From Aurelia coerulea (lineage: Eukaryota > Cnidaria > Scyphozoa > Semaeostomeae > Ulmaridae), in the NCBI GenBank assembly GCA_039566865.1, contig CM076955.1, positions 15,025,501 through 15,089,500 on the forward strand: a stretch of 64,000 bases of DNA, in the 5' to 3' direction. The notes under the pieces are model-generated. The model was not told the origin of the DNA. It ran no database searches and saw only the letters and a list, made by a program, of their open reading frames with translations. Below are positions 53,784 to 63,137 of this stretch, in pieces; within the stretch, counting starts at the first letter, position 1, and every line of letters begins with the position of its first letter. Made by a program: the position numbers and the translations under genes.

Positions 53784-55542
53784 CTTTTGTAGTAACTTGA
53801 GCACTCTTTGGTTCTTGAATACCAAAAATGTGTAACCGTACATCGTGTGCCCAAGTTCACGAGTTGTCATGCAGCCAGCATGGTGATAACCGGGAGGGCA
53901 CATTGGGTTTCTTGACTACATGTATTACGCTCGTTGTTCTTGTGACAACTTGAGCACTCTGTGTATATCTTGAACCACATTCACCCATTATATTATGCTC
54001 GTTGCTTTTGTAGTAACTTGAGCACTCTTTGGTTCTTGAATACCAAAAATGTGTAACCGTACATCGTGTGCCCAAGTTCACGAGTTGTCATGCAGCCAGC
54101 ATGGTGATAACCGGGAGGGCACATTGGGTTTCTTGACTACATGTATTACGCTCGTTGTTCTTGTGACAACTTGAGCACTCTGTGTATATCTTGAACCACA
54201 TTCACCCATTATATTATGCTCGTTGCTTTTGTAGTAACTTGAGCACTCTTTGGTTCTTGAATACCAAAAATGTGTAACCGTACATCGTGTGCCCAAGTTC
54301 ACGAGTTGTCATGCAGCCAGCATGGTGATAACCGGGAGGGCACATTGGGTTTCTTGACTACATGTATTACGCTCGTTGTTCTTGTGACAACTTGAGCACT
54401 CTGTGTATATCTTGAACCACATTCACCCATTATATTATGCTCGTTGCTTTTGTAGTAACTTGAGCACTCTTTGGTTCTTGAATACCAAAAATGTGTAACC
54501 GTACATCGTGTGCCCAAGTTCACGAGTTGTCATGCAGCCAGCATGGTGATAACCGGGAGGGCACATTGGGTTTCTTGACTACATGTATTACGCTCGTTGT
54601 TCTTGTGACAACTTGAGCACTCTGTGTATATCTTGAACCACATTCACCCATTATATTATGCTCGTTGCTTTTGTAGTAACTTGAGCACTCTTTGGTTCTT
54701 GAATACCAAAAATGTGTAACCGTACATCGTGTGCCCAAGTTCACGAGTTGTCATGCAGCCAGCATGGTGATAACCGGGAGGGCACATTGGGTTTCTTGAC
54801 TACATGTATTACGCTCGTTGTTCTTGTGACAACTTGAGCACTCTGTGTATATCTTGAACCACATTCACCCATTATATTATGCTCGTTGCTTTTGTAGTAA
54901 CTTGAGCACTCTTTGGTTCTTGAATACCAAAAATGTGTAACCGTACATCGTGTGCCCAAGTTCACGAGTTGTCATGCAGCCAGCATGGTGATAACCGGGA
55001 GGGCACATTGGGTTTCTTGACTACATGTATTACGCTCGTTGTTCTTGTGACAACTTGAGCACTCTGTGTATATCTTGAACCACATTCACCCATTATATTA
55101 TGCTCGTTGCTTTTGTAGTAACTTGAGCACTCTTTGGTTCTTGAATACCAAAAATGTGTAACCGTACATCGTGTGCCCAAGTTCACGAGTTGTCATGCAG
55201 CCAGCATGGTGATAACCGGGAGGGCACATTGGGTTTCTTGACTACATGTATTACGCTCGTTGTTCTTGTGACAACTTGAGCACTCTGTGTATATCTTGAA
55301 CCACATTCACCCATTATATTATGCTCGTTGCTTTTGTAGTAACTTGAGCACTCTTTGGTTCTTGAATACCAAAAATGTGTAACCGTACATCGTGTGCCCA
55401 AGTTCACGAGTTGTCATGCAGCCAGCATGGTGATAACCGGGAGGGCACATTGGGTTTCTTGACTACATGTATTACGCTCGTTGTTCTTGTGACAACTTGA
55501 GCACTCTGTGTATATCTTGAACCACATTCACCCATTATATTA
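53784..55542. repeat. Tandem array, 221-bp unit, about 8 copies
   Basis: Units beginning CTTTTGTAGTAACTTGAGCA repeat every 221 bp (53784, 54005, and so on). The last unit is incomplete. Units look identical wherever compared, and every full unit gives the same antisense 74-codon frame. Each unit contains two diverged versions of a roughly 46-bp motif (A(T/C)GCTCGTTG...ACTTGAGCACTC), offset 68/153 bp. Confidence 0.93.
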
Positions 55543-56125
55543 AAAACTAAGCGACTTGACTATTTAGTCACACAAAACATTATTATCGTCATTTCATACT
55601 TGATATATGTGCAAGAATTTTGGTTTTGTATTCCATAAACTGGCAAAATACATTGCTATACTTATGAATATTGACAGGTAACAGACTGGACTGAGTCTCG
55701 AAAAATGTCTATTTGATTTGCTGACAATGTTGATTTTGCTGAATAAAACGTCTTGTTTTGGCTGAATCATTTGTCATTAGAACGCAGCTAACCTCAGTCA
55801 TGAGTCTATAGCCGCTGTGTTACTCAATGCTTGTTACCATCACTAGATAACTGGGGGGCTCTTGGCTAAATTTTGGGCAGGGATATGCCGGGAGCATGAA
55901 CATAAATTGTAAGTGGACCGTTGGCTGGACTAATTTTTAGAAAACGATACCCTTGCCTTAATCAATTTCTGCATGATGATACCTTGGCTAGACTACGAAC
56001 AAATAATGATCGAAATGGAATACTTGTTGTAGATAACAGAAAAGAGAAACAAGACAGTTTGTGCGAAAATGTTCGATATGACTTATATCTTCTTCAGTCG
56101 CTAATGATAATTTTATTTAAGGCAG
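55543..56125. other. Intergenic, no gene seen
   Basis: AT-rich. Near 55853-56000 it carries an inverse fragment of the GGTCTAGCCAAGGGTA repeat seen at 41380-41660. Confidence 0.4.
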
Positions 56126-56169
56126 GGGAGATGATGGACTTGCCCCAAGTCTATCTCGCCATTCCGTCT

Positions 56170-57042
56170 TACCGTTCCCTTTACGGTAGTTCATGGATCC
56201 GCCATTTCCTGGATCTGGCATTCCAACATTCCTTCAAGAGAGCTCGATATAATTTGTAGCCTGCGTGCAGACTCAACTCCTCGAATGGTATCAATTGCCC
56301 CAATTGGGATATTGCGTTGCAAGTATGTTCCCAAATAAGTGTTCCACAAGTGAGAATCTATCACTAACATTTTCAAAGGCAATACAGTAATTGCTTGCTC
56401 TAGGCATCTGGCAGCCCAGTGGCTGTAATAAAAATTGCAGCTTGAAAGACAACGTTCCCCTTATTTGCTGCAGTGCAAACAATATCCTTCCTTTTTACTA
56501 AATATTGCTGATGGAAGGTTGTTCTTCAACCGGCCACGGTCTCTCGGCACTTGTATTTTGCAGTGGGCCTAGCACTCTCTTAGCAGTGTGGGACAATAAC
56601 TGCTATTCATTGAAAGAGCGTTGTCGCGTTAGCACCAAATTCTAAATTTACTTTCCACAAACTGAACAATGGCAGTATCATTTCCAAGATAAGACGTTGA
56701 AGTAAAGCATTCATGAATGCATAATCGGCGAAGTGAAATGCTGGAAGAATGACAAGACATCTCGCCCCTCCATTTCCTTCTTTGTGTTGTGTCTGAACGC
56801 AACGCGCGACGAAGTCACCGCTCGCGAAGACAAACGAAAACGAGGCTTTCATTTCTGCTGAGTCATGGAAAGGCTAAATGGACTTTGTTGCCCAGACTCT
56901 ATACTTTCGAGGAGTTGAGTCTGCACGCAGGCTATATAATTTGCAGCCTTATGAGTTATTTAATGAGAGCTCTCTTGACGGAATGCTGGAAAGGCGGATC
57001 CAGGAAATGGCGGATCCAGGAACTACCGTAAAGGGAACGGTA
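56170..57042. repeat. Inverted repeat A
   Basis: Arms 56170-56288 and 56907-57042: TACCGTTCCCTTTACGGTAG against CTACCGTAAAGGGAACGGTA, then GCCTGCGTGCAGACTCAACT and its inverse. One arm duplicates GGCGGATCCAGGAA. Confidence 0.8.
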
Positions 57043-57045
57043 AAA

Positions 57046-60000
57046 CCAGCATAGCCTCCAAATCTTTTCTTTTGTCCGAAGTTCCCCTGGGACGCTGACT
57101 CATCTACTGATCAGATTGCGTTTTCTCCTAAAATTGACCAATCAGGTGCCGTCATTTCATTACTTCCGCGTTTCGCAGCTAGATTTAGGCCATTTTGAGT
57201 ACCCCCCAATAAAAAAATATTGCACGCTCGAATAAATCGAACTTTTTGAAAATTTCAACGGGAAAAGGAAGCTTATACATAGGACCACAAGTGTTCATGT
57301 AACCCCCTTGCCATCACCTAGGATATAAAAATTACGGCGATTTGAATGTTTGTCTTTGGTATTTTTTCAAACAGGTAGCGGCATCCTGCTCGCCCTCCCC
57401 CCAAAAATTAGTTTTTTAGCAAAATCATCAAAAATATACATATTTCCATGAATAATTCTTCCGTAACTTCCGAAATTTGCGTTTTACTTCGCCTTGACTT
57501 GCGAATTTGCGACACCTCCAAACTCTGTCCTTCTTCCCTGGATGACAATTTATGCCTCTCTCTGGTCTGGACCCAACATAACAAACAGGAAAAGGCGGGA
57601 AAAGAAATCTTTAACGGTGGCGGTGTCGTCATGTTTTTTGTTGGCAAAATCATTTATCGTCTCAAATATTTGTTCACAAATCCATAAGAAGATTGTCCAT
57701 TACCATTGAAGTTGAAGCAAAGTATCGAAATAACTGCCAATATCTTTAATTCCCGCACTTGAGTGTGAGTGAAACCAAACTGACAGCATTGCAAAAAATT
57801 CTCAAAGAAGACAACGGCATTGCATCAGGAGCGATCAAGATCACTATGAAGTAAGTTTTCCTTCTACTTTGTCTTCCAGTGAGCGCATTTCAAATTTTTA
57901 CATTTTTATCAAAAGACGAATTTGACAACAATTTCCGCTCAATGTTTACAAGAAAGAAGCCGCCTGTGCTGTGTGAAATTGTAAAATTCAATTTTGTAAA
58001 AAATTAAGAAATCTAGGAGAAACTTTTACCCCGGGAAGAACTGGGGTCAAGTTTGTTTTAAAAGTTAGTGCACGAGTTTTTAAGAAAATAAAAATTTGGG
58101 CCAGTTGTGAATGTAATAGATGTTTCTTAAGATTATCAGATTTTGAGTAGCTACTCAAAGTTTACCTTTGCCCCCGTGAACATTTCAAAACAAAGGCTTT
58201 GGAAGCCTTTCCAATGTTTAGACATATAACAATCTTCGTGTTTACTACCTGTACCCCGTGAACATTTCGAGACAATGTTTTTGAAGGCTATTAGAAATCA
58301 CCGGCCCCGGCCCCCCGGCCCCGGCCCTCGGCACTATGGCGCTCGGCCCTCGGCCCCCACAAATATAGGTATTTCTTCGTTTCATAGCTGTCTGGCTGTT
58401 CCCGCATTTAAAATGATCCCAACGGTGCCGTTCAATCGAAAAATCGCAATGTTCGAAGCCTCCAAGAGCTTAAGAAACTCCTTTCAAGTAAAGTGAGAGA
58501 ACTTCGAGGGGCCGGGCAGTCATCTGAGTCTCGCAAAACAAGTTGAGTATGATTTCCGTATTATTCCGTTTTGATTATGGTTTCGAAGTACACTTTACTT
58601 CATGTTGCTTCACTTTGGTGTCCTGTCACCCACTCGAAAAGCTGTCCGTTCCAAGGGTCAAAAGTAAGGAATTATGTTGAACAGTTTGCGGTCCACATAT
58701 TTGTAAATAATGCATCAAAGAATGCAACCATATGGAATGTGACTCCCTCGATTGACTACGAAGGCGCATGAATTGTATGCGAAGGAGCGTGTGGTGTGTG
58801 TACATTTGTGGTTTATACTCAACTTGTTTTGCGAGACTCAGATGACTGCCCGGCCCCTCGAAGTTCTCTCACTTTACTTGAAAGGAGTTTCTTAAGCTCT
58901 TGGAGGCTTCGAACATTGCGATTTTTCGATTGAACGGCACCGTTCGGATCATTTTAAATGCGGGAACAGCCAGACAGCTATGAAACAAAGAAATACCTAT
59001 ATTTGTGGGGGCCGAGGGCCGAGCGCCATAGTGCCGAGGGCCGGGGCCGGGGGGCCGGGGCCGGTGATCTCTAATAGCGGTTTTTGAAGCCTTTCTAATG
59101 TTTAGACTTTAGCTCAAGTACCTTCCGAGCAACATGATACAATATGTATAACCAAGTGAAAGTAAAGTAAAAATATCCCAAGGATAAAGATTAAGGAAAT
59201 CCTTGACATATCTTTATTTTATTTTCACTTGTTTCCTGTAATGCTTAGCATTGGAAAGGCTTCAAAAACCTTGTTTTGAAATATTCACGAGGGCACAAGT
59301 AAGGAACATGAAGATTGTTATGGAACCTCTAACAAACTCAGAGTACTGAAATTCTTTTAAGGAGCTTTCAGCACTGACCCAATTCTTAGTTTCTTATAAA
59401 AAAAGTATGTGCACAGCAGTTTCTAATAATATTTGGCGATCTGAGGGTTGCGTTTCTGAAAAGCAGCTTCTTACAAAAAGAATACATGTAATGCAATTGT
59501 TGGTAATTGTTGTCTGTGAAATTTATTTTGTTTTTACAACTCCAACAAACCTTTTGATACAGGGGTTTGGCAAAATTCTTGTATATTCTCTCTTGTCGAG
59601 ACATATCATCAGGCAGTCAATGCAAAAAAATTGTTCATGGCGTGTTTCTTTCAATGATGTGAATGCTTTGAAGAAGATATTGCCAAGTCCAAGACGCGCT
59701 TTCAGATTTTAATAAAACTGTTGTCAAGCTCTTCCAGCCAGCATGTATTGCATTTAAACGAGATTATTCTTTTCCTTTCCCCATTTTTAAAGAAACATTT
59801 GAGACGACAAATGATTTTACCAACAAAAACATGACGACACCGCCACCGTTAAAGATTTCTTTTGTTTGTTATGTTGGGTCCAGACCAGAGAGAGGCACAA
59901 GTTGTCATCCAGGGAAGAAGGACAGAGTTTGGAGGTGTCGCAAATTCGCAAGTCAAGGCGAAGTAAAGCGCAAATTTTGGAAATTTCTGAAGAATTATTC

Positions 60001-60405
60001 ATGGAAATATGTATATTTTTGATAATTTTGCTAAAAACCTAATTTTTGGGGGGAGGGCGAGCAGGATGCCGCTACCTGTTTGAAAAAATACCAAAGACAA
60101 ACATTCAAATCGCCGTAATTTTCCAATCCTAGGTGATGGCAAGGGGGTTACATGAACACTTGTGGTCCTATGTATAAGCTTCCTTTTCCCGTTGAAATTT
60201 TCAAAAAGTTCGATTTATTCGAGCGTGCAATATTTTTTTATTGGGGGGTACTCAAAATGGCCTAAATCTAGCTGCGAAACGCGGAAGTAATGAAATGACG
60301 GCACCTGATTGGTCAATTTTAGGAGAAAACGCAATCTGATCAGTGGATGAGTCAGCGTCCCAGGGGAACTTCGGACAAAAGAAAAGATTTGGAGGCTATG
60401 CTGGT
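57046..60405. repeat. Inverted repeat B, arms about 620 bp
   Basis: Left arm 57046-57672 and right arm 59793-60405 are near-identical inverses (CCAGCATAGCCTCCAAATCT against AGATTTGGAGGCTATGCTGG). The right arm lacks about 12 bp present at 57590-57601. A 2.1-kb spacer carries element C. Confidence 0.85.
58287..59079. mobile_element. Inverted repeat C: 793-bp foldback insertion with 10-bp TSD
   Basis: Arms 58287-58550 and 58815-59078 (264 bp each) around a 264-bp centre. GTTTTTGAAG flanks both sides (58277-58286 and 59080-59089). The arms start with an extremely GC-rich block (ACCGGCCCCGGCCCCCC) in an AT-rich region. Confidence 0.82.
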
Positions 60406-60855
60406 AAGACCATGGGTACTGGGAAGCGTGGAATTTGTTCTGGGATTATATATCGTTGCAAAGAATCAGAACTGTCAGGCCAACCTTTGTGTACTTTTTC
60501 TGTCTCCATATTCTTCGTTGTGCTGTTCACTTTGCATTTTCAGTCCACTGGCAATCACATCAGGCGACTCGACATTAGGCCAGCGATTTTGAATGTTGTT
60601 GTATGTTGCTGTATGCTCCTTCAAAGAGAGGCGCGCAGCGCCGATCGGTGGTCAACTGACTTCGCTCCTTCATGTCGAATGTCGAGTCGCCTGATGTGAT
60701 TGCCAGTGGACTGAAAATGCAAAGTGAACAGCACAACGAAGAATATGGAGACAGAAAAAGTATACAAAGGTAGGCCTGACAGTTCTGATTCTTTGCAACG
60801 ATATATAATCCCAGAACAAATTCCACGTTTCCCAGTACCCATGGTAAGACGGACT
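60405..60855. repeat. Inverted repeat D
   Basis: Arms about 180 bp, 60405-60585 and 60665-60850: GGTAAGACCATGGGTACTGG against its inverse CCCAGTACCCATGGTAAGAC, and GCCTGATGTGATTGCCAGTG. Centre about 80 bp. Confidence 0.8.
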
Positions 60856-61178
60856 GAAGAGATAGACTTGGGGCAAGTCTAGGGAGATGACAGATGGTCG
60901 AAGGAAAGACACTTCGCAACAACGCAACAAGGCTTGACATTCTTACTGGCTCTAGTGATGCCATCCCTGCATAGACAGTCACAATTTCACAAGGGGCGGA
61001 GGGGGCATGTTCTGCAACAGGACTGGTCAAGGAGGACAGGCGCAGATCCAATGGGGGGCCGGGGGCATGACCCCCTAAACGACGTGACAACAGTTTTCCT
61101 AAAAACTGTTGTCTTTTATGATTACACGAATGAATCTCAAACCTTTTCTTCCTAAAATGACTATGGCACGAATTAGTA

Positions 61179-61391
61179 TACCGGGTGTCCCAAAATGATG
61201 TATTATTGTTTGATTGCTTACATGTCCATAACCAATGAACCGATTTCAAACACTTTGTTTTATTTGATCGCCTAAAGGCTAAATTGTATTTTAAGACGTT
61301 GGTTGTGGTTTTACCAGTTTCTGAAAATTGGTTCGTTGGTTATGACATATAAGCAATTAAACGATAATACATCATTTTGGGACACCCGGTA
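61179..61391. mobile_element. 213-bp 'TACCGGGTGTCCC' MITE, complete
   Basis: TACCGGGTGTCCCAAAATGA at left, TCATTTTGGGACACCCGGTA at right, with arms extending through CATAACCAA(T)GAACC. The small end of the size range seen for these ends in this window. Confidence 0.8.
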
Positions 61392-61514
61392 CAACTATAC
61401 AACACTACAAGGACGGTAACCACAGGGAGCAACAGACAATGACTACCCCATGGTCGTAACATAAAGAAACATCCAATTTAATTAAAACTAAATATACAAT
61501 TACAAGAAACTACA

Positions 61515-62505
61515 GATAAATGATTAATACTAGTAAATCAATTAATACTAATGGCACAGCTACACGATAATATTAGTAAATGATCAATACTAGTAAATCA
61601 ATTAATACTAATGGCACAGCTACACGATAATATTAGTAAATGATCAATACTAGTAAATCAATTAATACTAATGGCACAGCTACATGATAATATTAGTAAA
61701 TGATAATACTAGTAAATCAATTAATACTAATGGCACAGCTACACGATAATATTAGCAAATGATAATACTAGTAAATCAATTGATAATAATGGCACAGCTA
61801 CACGACAATATTAGTAAATGATTAATACTAGTAAATCAATTAATACTAATGGCACAGCTACACGATAATATTAGTAAATGATTAATACTAGTAAATCAAT
61901 TAATACTAATGGCACAGCTACATGATAATATTAGTAAATGATCAATACTAGTAAATCAATTAATACTAATGGCACAGCTACACGATAATATTAGTAAATG
62001 ATTAATACTAGTAAATCAATTAATACTAATGGCACAGCTACACGATAATATTAGTAAATTATTAATACCAGTAAATCAATTAATACTAATGGCACAGCTA
62101 CACGATAATATTAGTAAATGATCAATACTAGTAAATCAATTAATACTAATGGCACAGCTACATGATAATATTAGTAAATGGTTAATACTAGTAAATCAAT
62201 TAATACTAATGGCACAGCTACACGATAATATTAGTAAATGATTAATACTAGTAAATCAATTAATATTAATGGCACAGCTACACGGTAATATTAGTAAATG
62301 GTTAATAGTAGTAAATCAATTAATACTAATGGCACAGCTAAACGATAATACTAGTAAATGATTAATACCAGTAAATCAATTATTACTGGTGGCACAGCTA
62401 CAGGATAATATTAGTAAATGATTAATACTAGTAAATCAATTAATACGAATGGCGCAGCTACACGATAATATTAGTAAATGATTAATACTAGTAAATCAAT
62501 TGATT
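61515..62505. repeat. Tandem array, 60-bp unit, about 16 copies
   Basis: Units carry ATTAATACTAATGGCACAGC, TACACGATAATATTAGTAAA and ATACTAGTAAATCAATT. Period 60 bp with substitutions and single-base deletions between units (CACGAT/CATGAT/CACGGT), unlike the uniform 221-bp array. Ends directly before the LINE 5' region. Confidence 0.93.
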
Positions 62506-63008
62506 GTTGTTGCTCACCGTGCTTGTTGTTCATTTTATGTTGTTGTGTATCTGTAAGTCTGTATGTTTAGATTATCCGTTTTTCTTTTTTTCGTGTATTT
62601 ACAATGGTGGTTACATTGTGACTTATTGCCCCTTAGGACCAGCAAGAAGATTTCTTTGTGATGATGCCGGTTGAAATCAATCAATGGCGAGCAACAATAG
62701 GGTGCTTTTGTGTATCCATGCACAATGTGTCCCCAGTGAGCAAAAATTTCAGGCCATTCTCACTTATTTTCCAAATGTTGAAGTTATATTGGTTTTGTTG
62801 TTCCTTCATCGCAATCGCAGTTTTTGCATTACCCTTGACATTAACAATACAGTTTCTCGCAGAGCACTCCATGGTCTCAAAATTATGTTTCTTGCCGCTG
62901 TTCGCCCGTGTGCATCACTTTGCGAAGACAATAATTTATGCGACTGTGGAACTCCTAAAGCGAATCCCTCTTGGTGTCATTGGTCTAGTTCGGTATAAGC
63001 ATTTCGCT
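62506..63008 (+). other. Probable LINE 5' untranslated region
   Basis: Non-repetitive sequence between the 60-bp array and the LINE ATG. Contains one short open frame (62684-62998). The true transcription start cannot be placed. Confidence 0.45.
62684..62998 (+). CDS. Short ORF (104 codons) upstream of the LINE ORF, unrecognised
   Basis: Starts ATGGCGAGC, ends TAA 10 bases before the LINE ATG. The protein has a hydrophobic stretch (VEVILVLLFLH) and a cysteine cluster (CASLCEDNNLCDCG), but I recognise no ORF1 domain. It could be a short ORF1 or simply an upstream open frame. Confidence 0.25.
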   Translation: MASNNRVLLCIHAQCVPSEQKFQAILTYFPNVEVILVLLFLHRNRSFCITLDINNTVSRRALHGLKIMFLAAVRPCASLCEDNNLCDCGTPKANPSWCHWSSSV

Positions 63009-63137
63009 ATGAAGCGATTTCTTTTCGTTTATGTCTATTTTTACATAGGGTGTGTACTCTGCAATACACTACATTCGCAATGGTTGGTTTTTAGGACAAT
63101 TCTGCTCAGTGGCGATATAGAAATGAACCCTGGTCCT
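63009..63137 (+). other. Leader plus 2A-like translational recoding signal
   Basis: Codons 1-43 of the LINE ORF. NPGP is encoded at 63126-63137. Skipping after Gly42 would release a 42-residue hydrophobic peptide and start the endonuclease polyprotein with Pro43. Activity is known for similar motifs in other APE-type LINEs but untested for this one. Confidence 0.75.

Larger units (their letters stand above)
56135..60881. mobile_element. 4,747-bp MULE-like foldback element with perfect 9-bp TSD
   Basis: TGGACTTGCCCCAAGTCTAT at left and ATAGACTTGGGGCAAGTCTA at right, followed inward by matching CCGTCTTACC. Flanking GGGAGATGA at 56126-56134 and 60882-60890 is a perfect 9-bp TSD, as in Mutator-like elements. 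The interior is a chain of separate inverted repeats (56170-57042, 57046-60405, 60405-60855), with no transposase frame. Confidence 0.85.

Noticed and set aside
53857..55407. Seven identical 74-codon antisense frames repeated every 221 bp, suggesting a repeat-protein gene
   Set aside because: The period is not a multiple of three, each frame ends within the next unit, and they only mirror a tandem satellite. No continuous coding repeat exists.
53784..55542. Possible CRISPR array
   Set aside because: Units are contiguous 221-bp tandem copies without unique spacers, in an animal genome.
57448..57687. 79-codon frame repeated in the other arm of repeat B (59817-60002 minus)
   Set aside because: Shared only because the arms are inverse copies. 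The frame is broken differently in the two arms and has no domain.
60575..61249. 224-codon minus-strand frame
   Set aside because: It runs through inverted repeat D, the flank of the foldback element and into a MITE. No domain, and composition follows the repeats.
61515..62505. 60-bp periodic array considered as CRISPR or zinc-finger coding repeat
   Set aside because: No spacer/repeat alternation, stop codons in every frame, and AT-rich satellite character.
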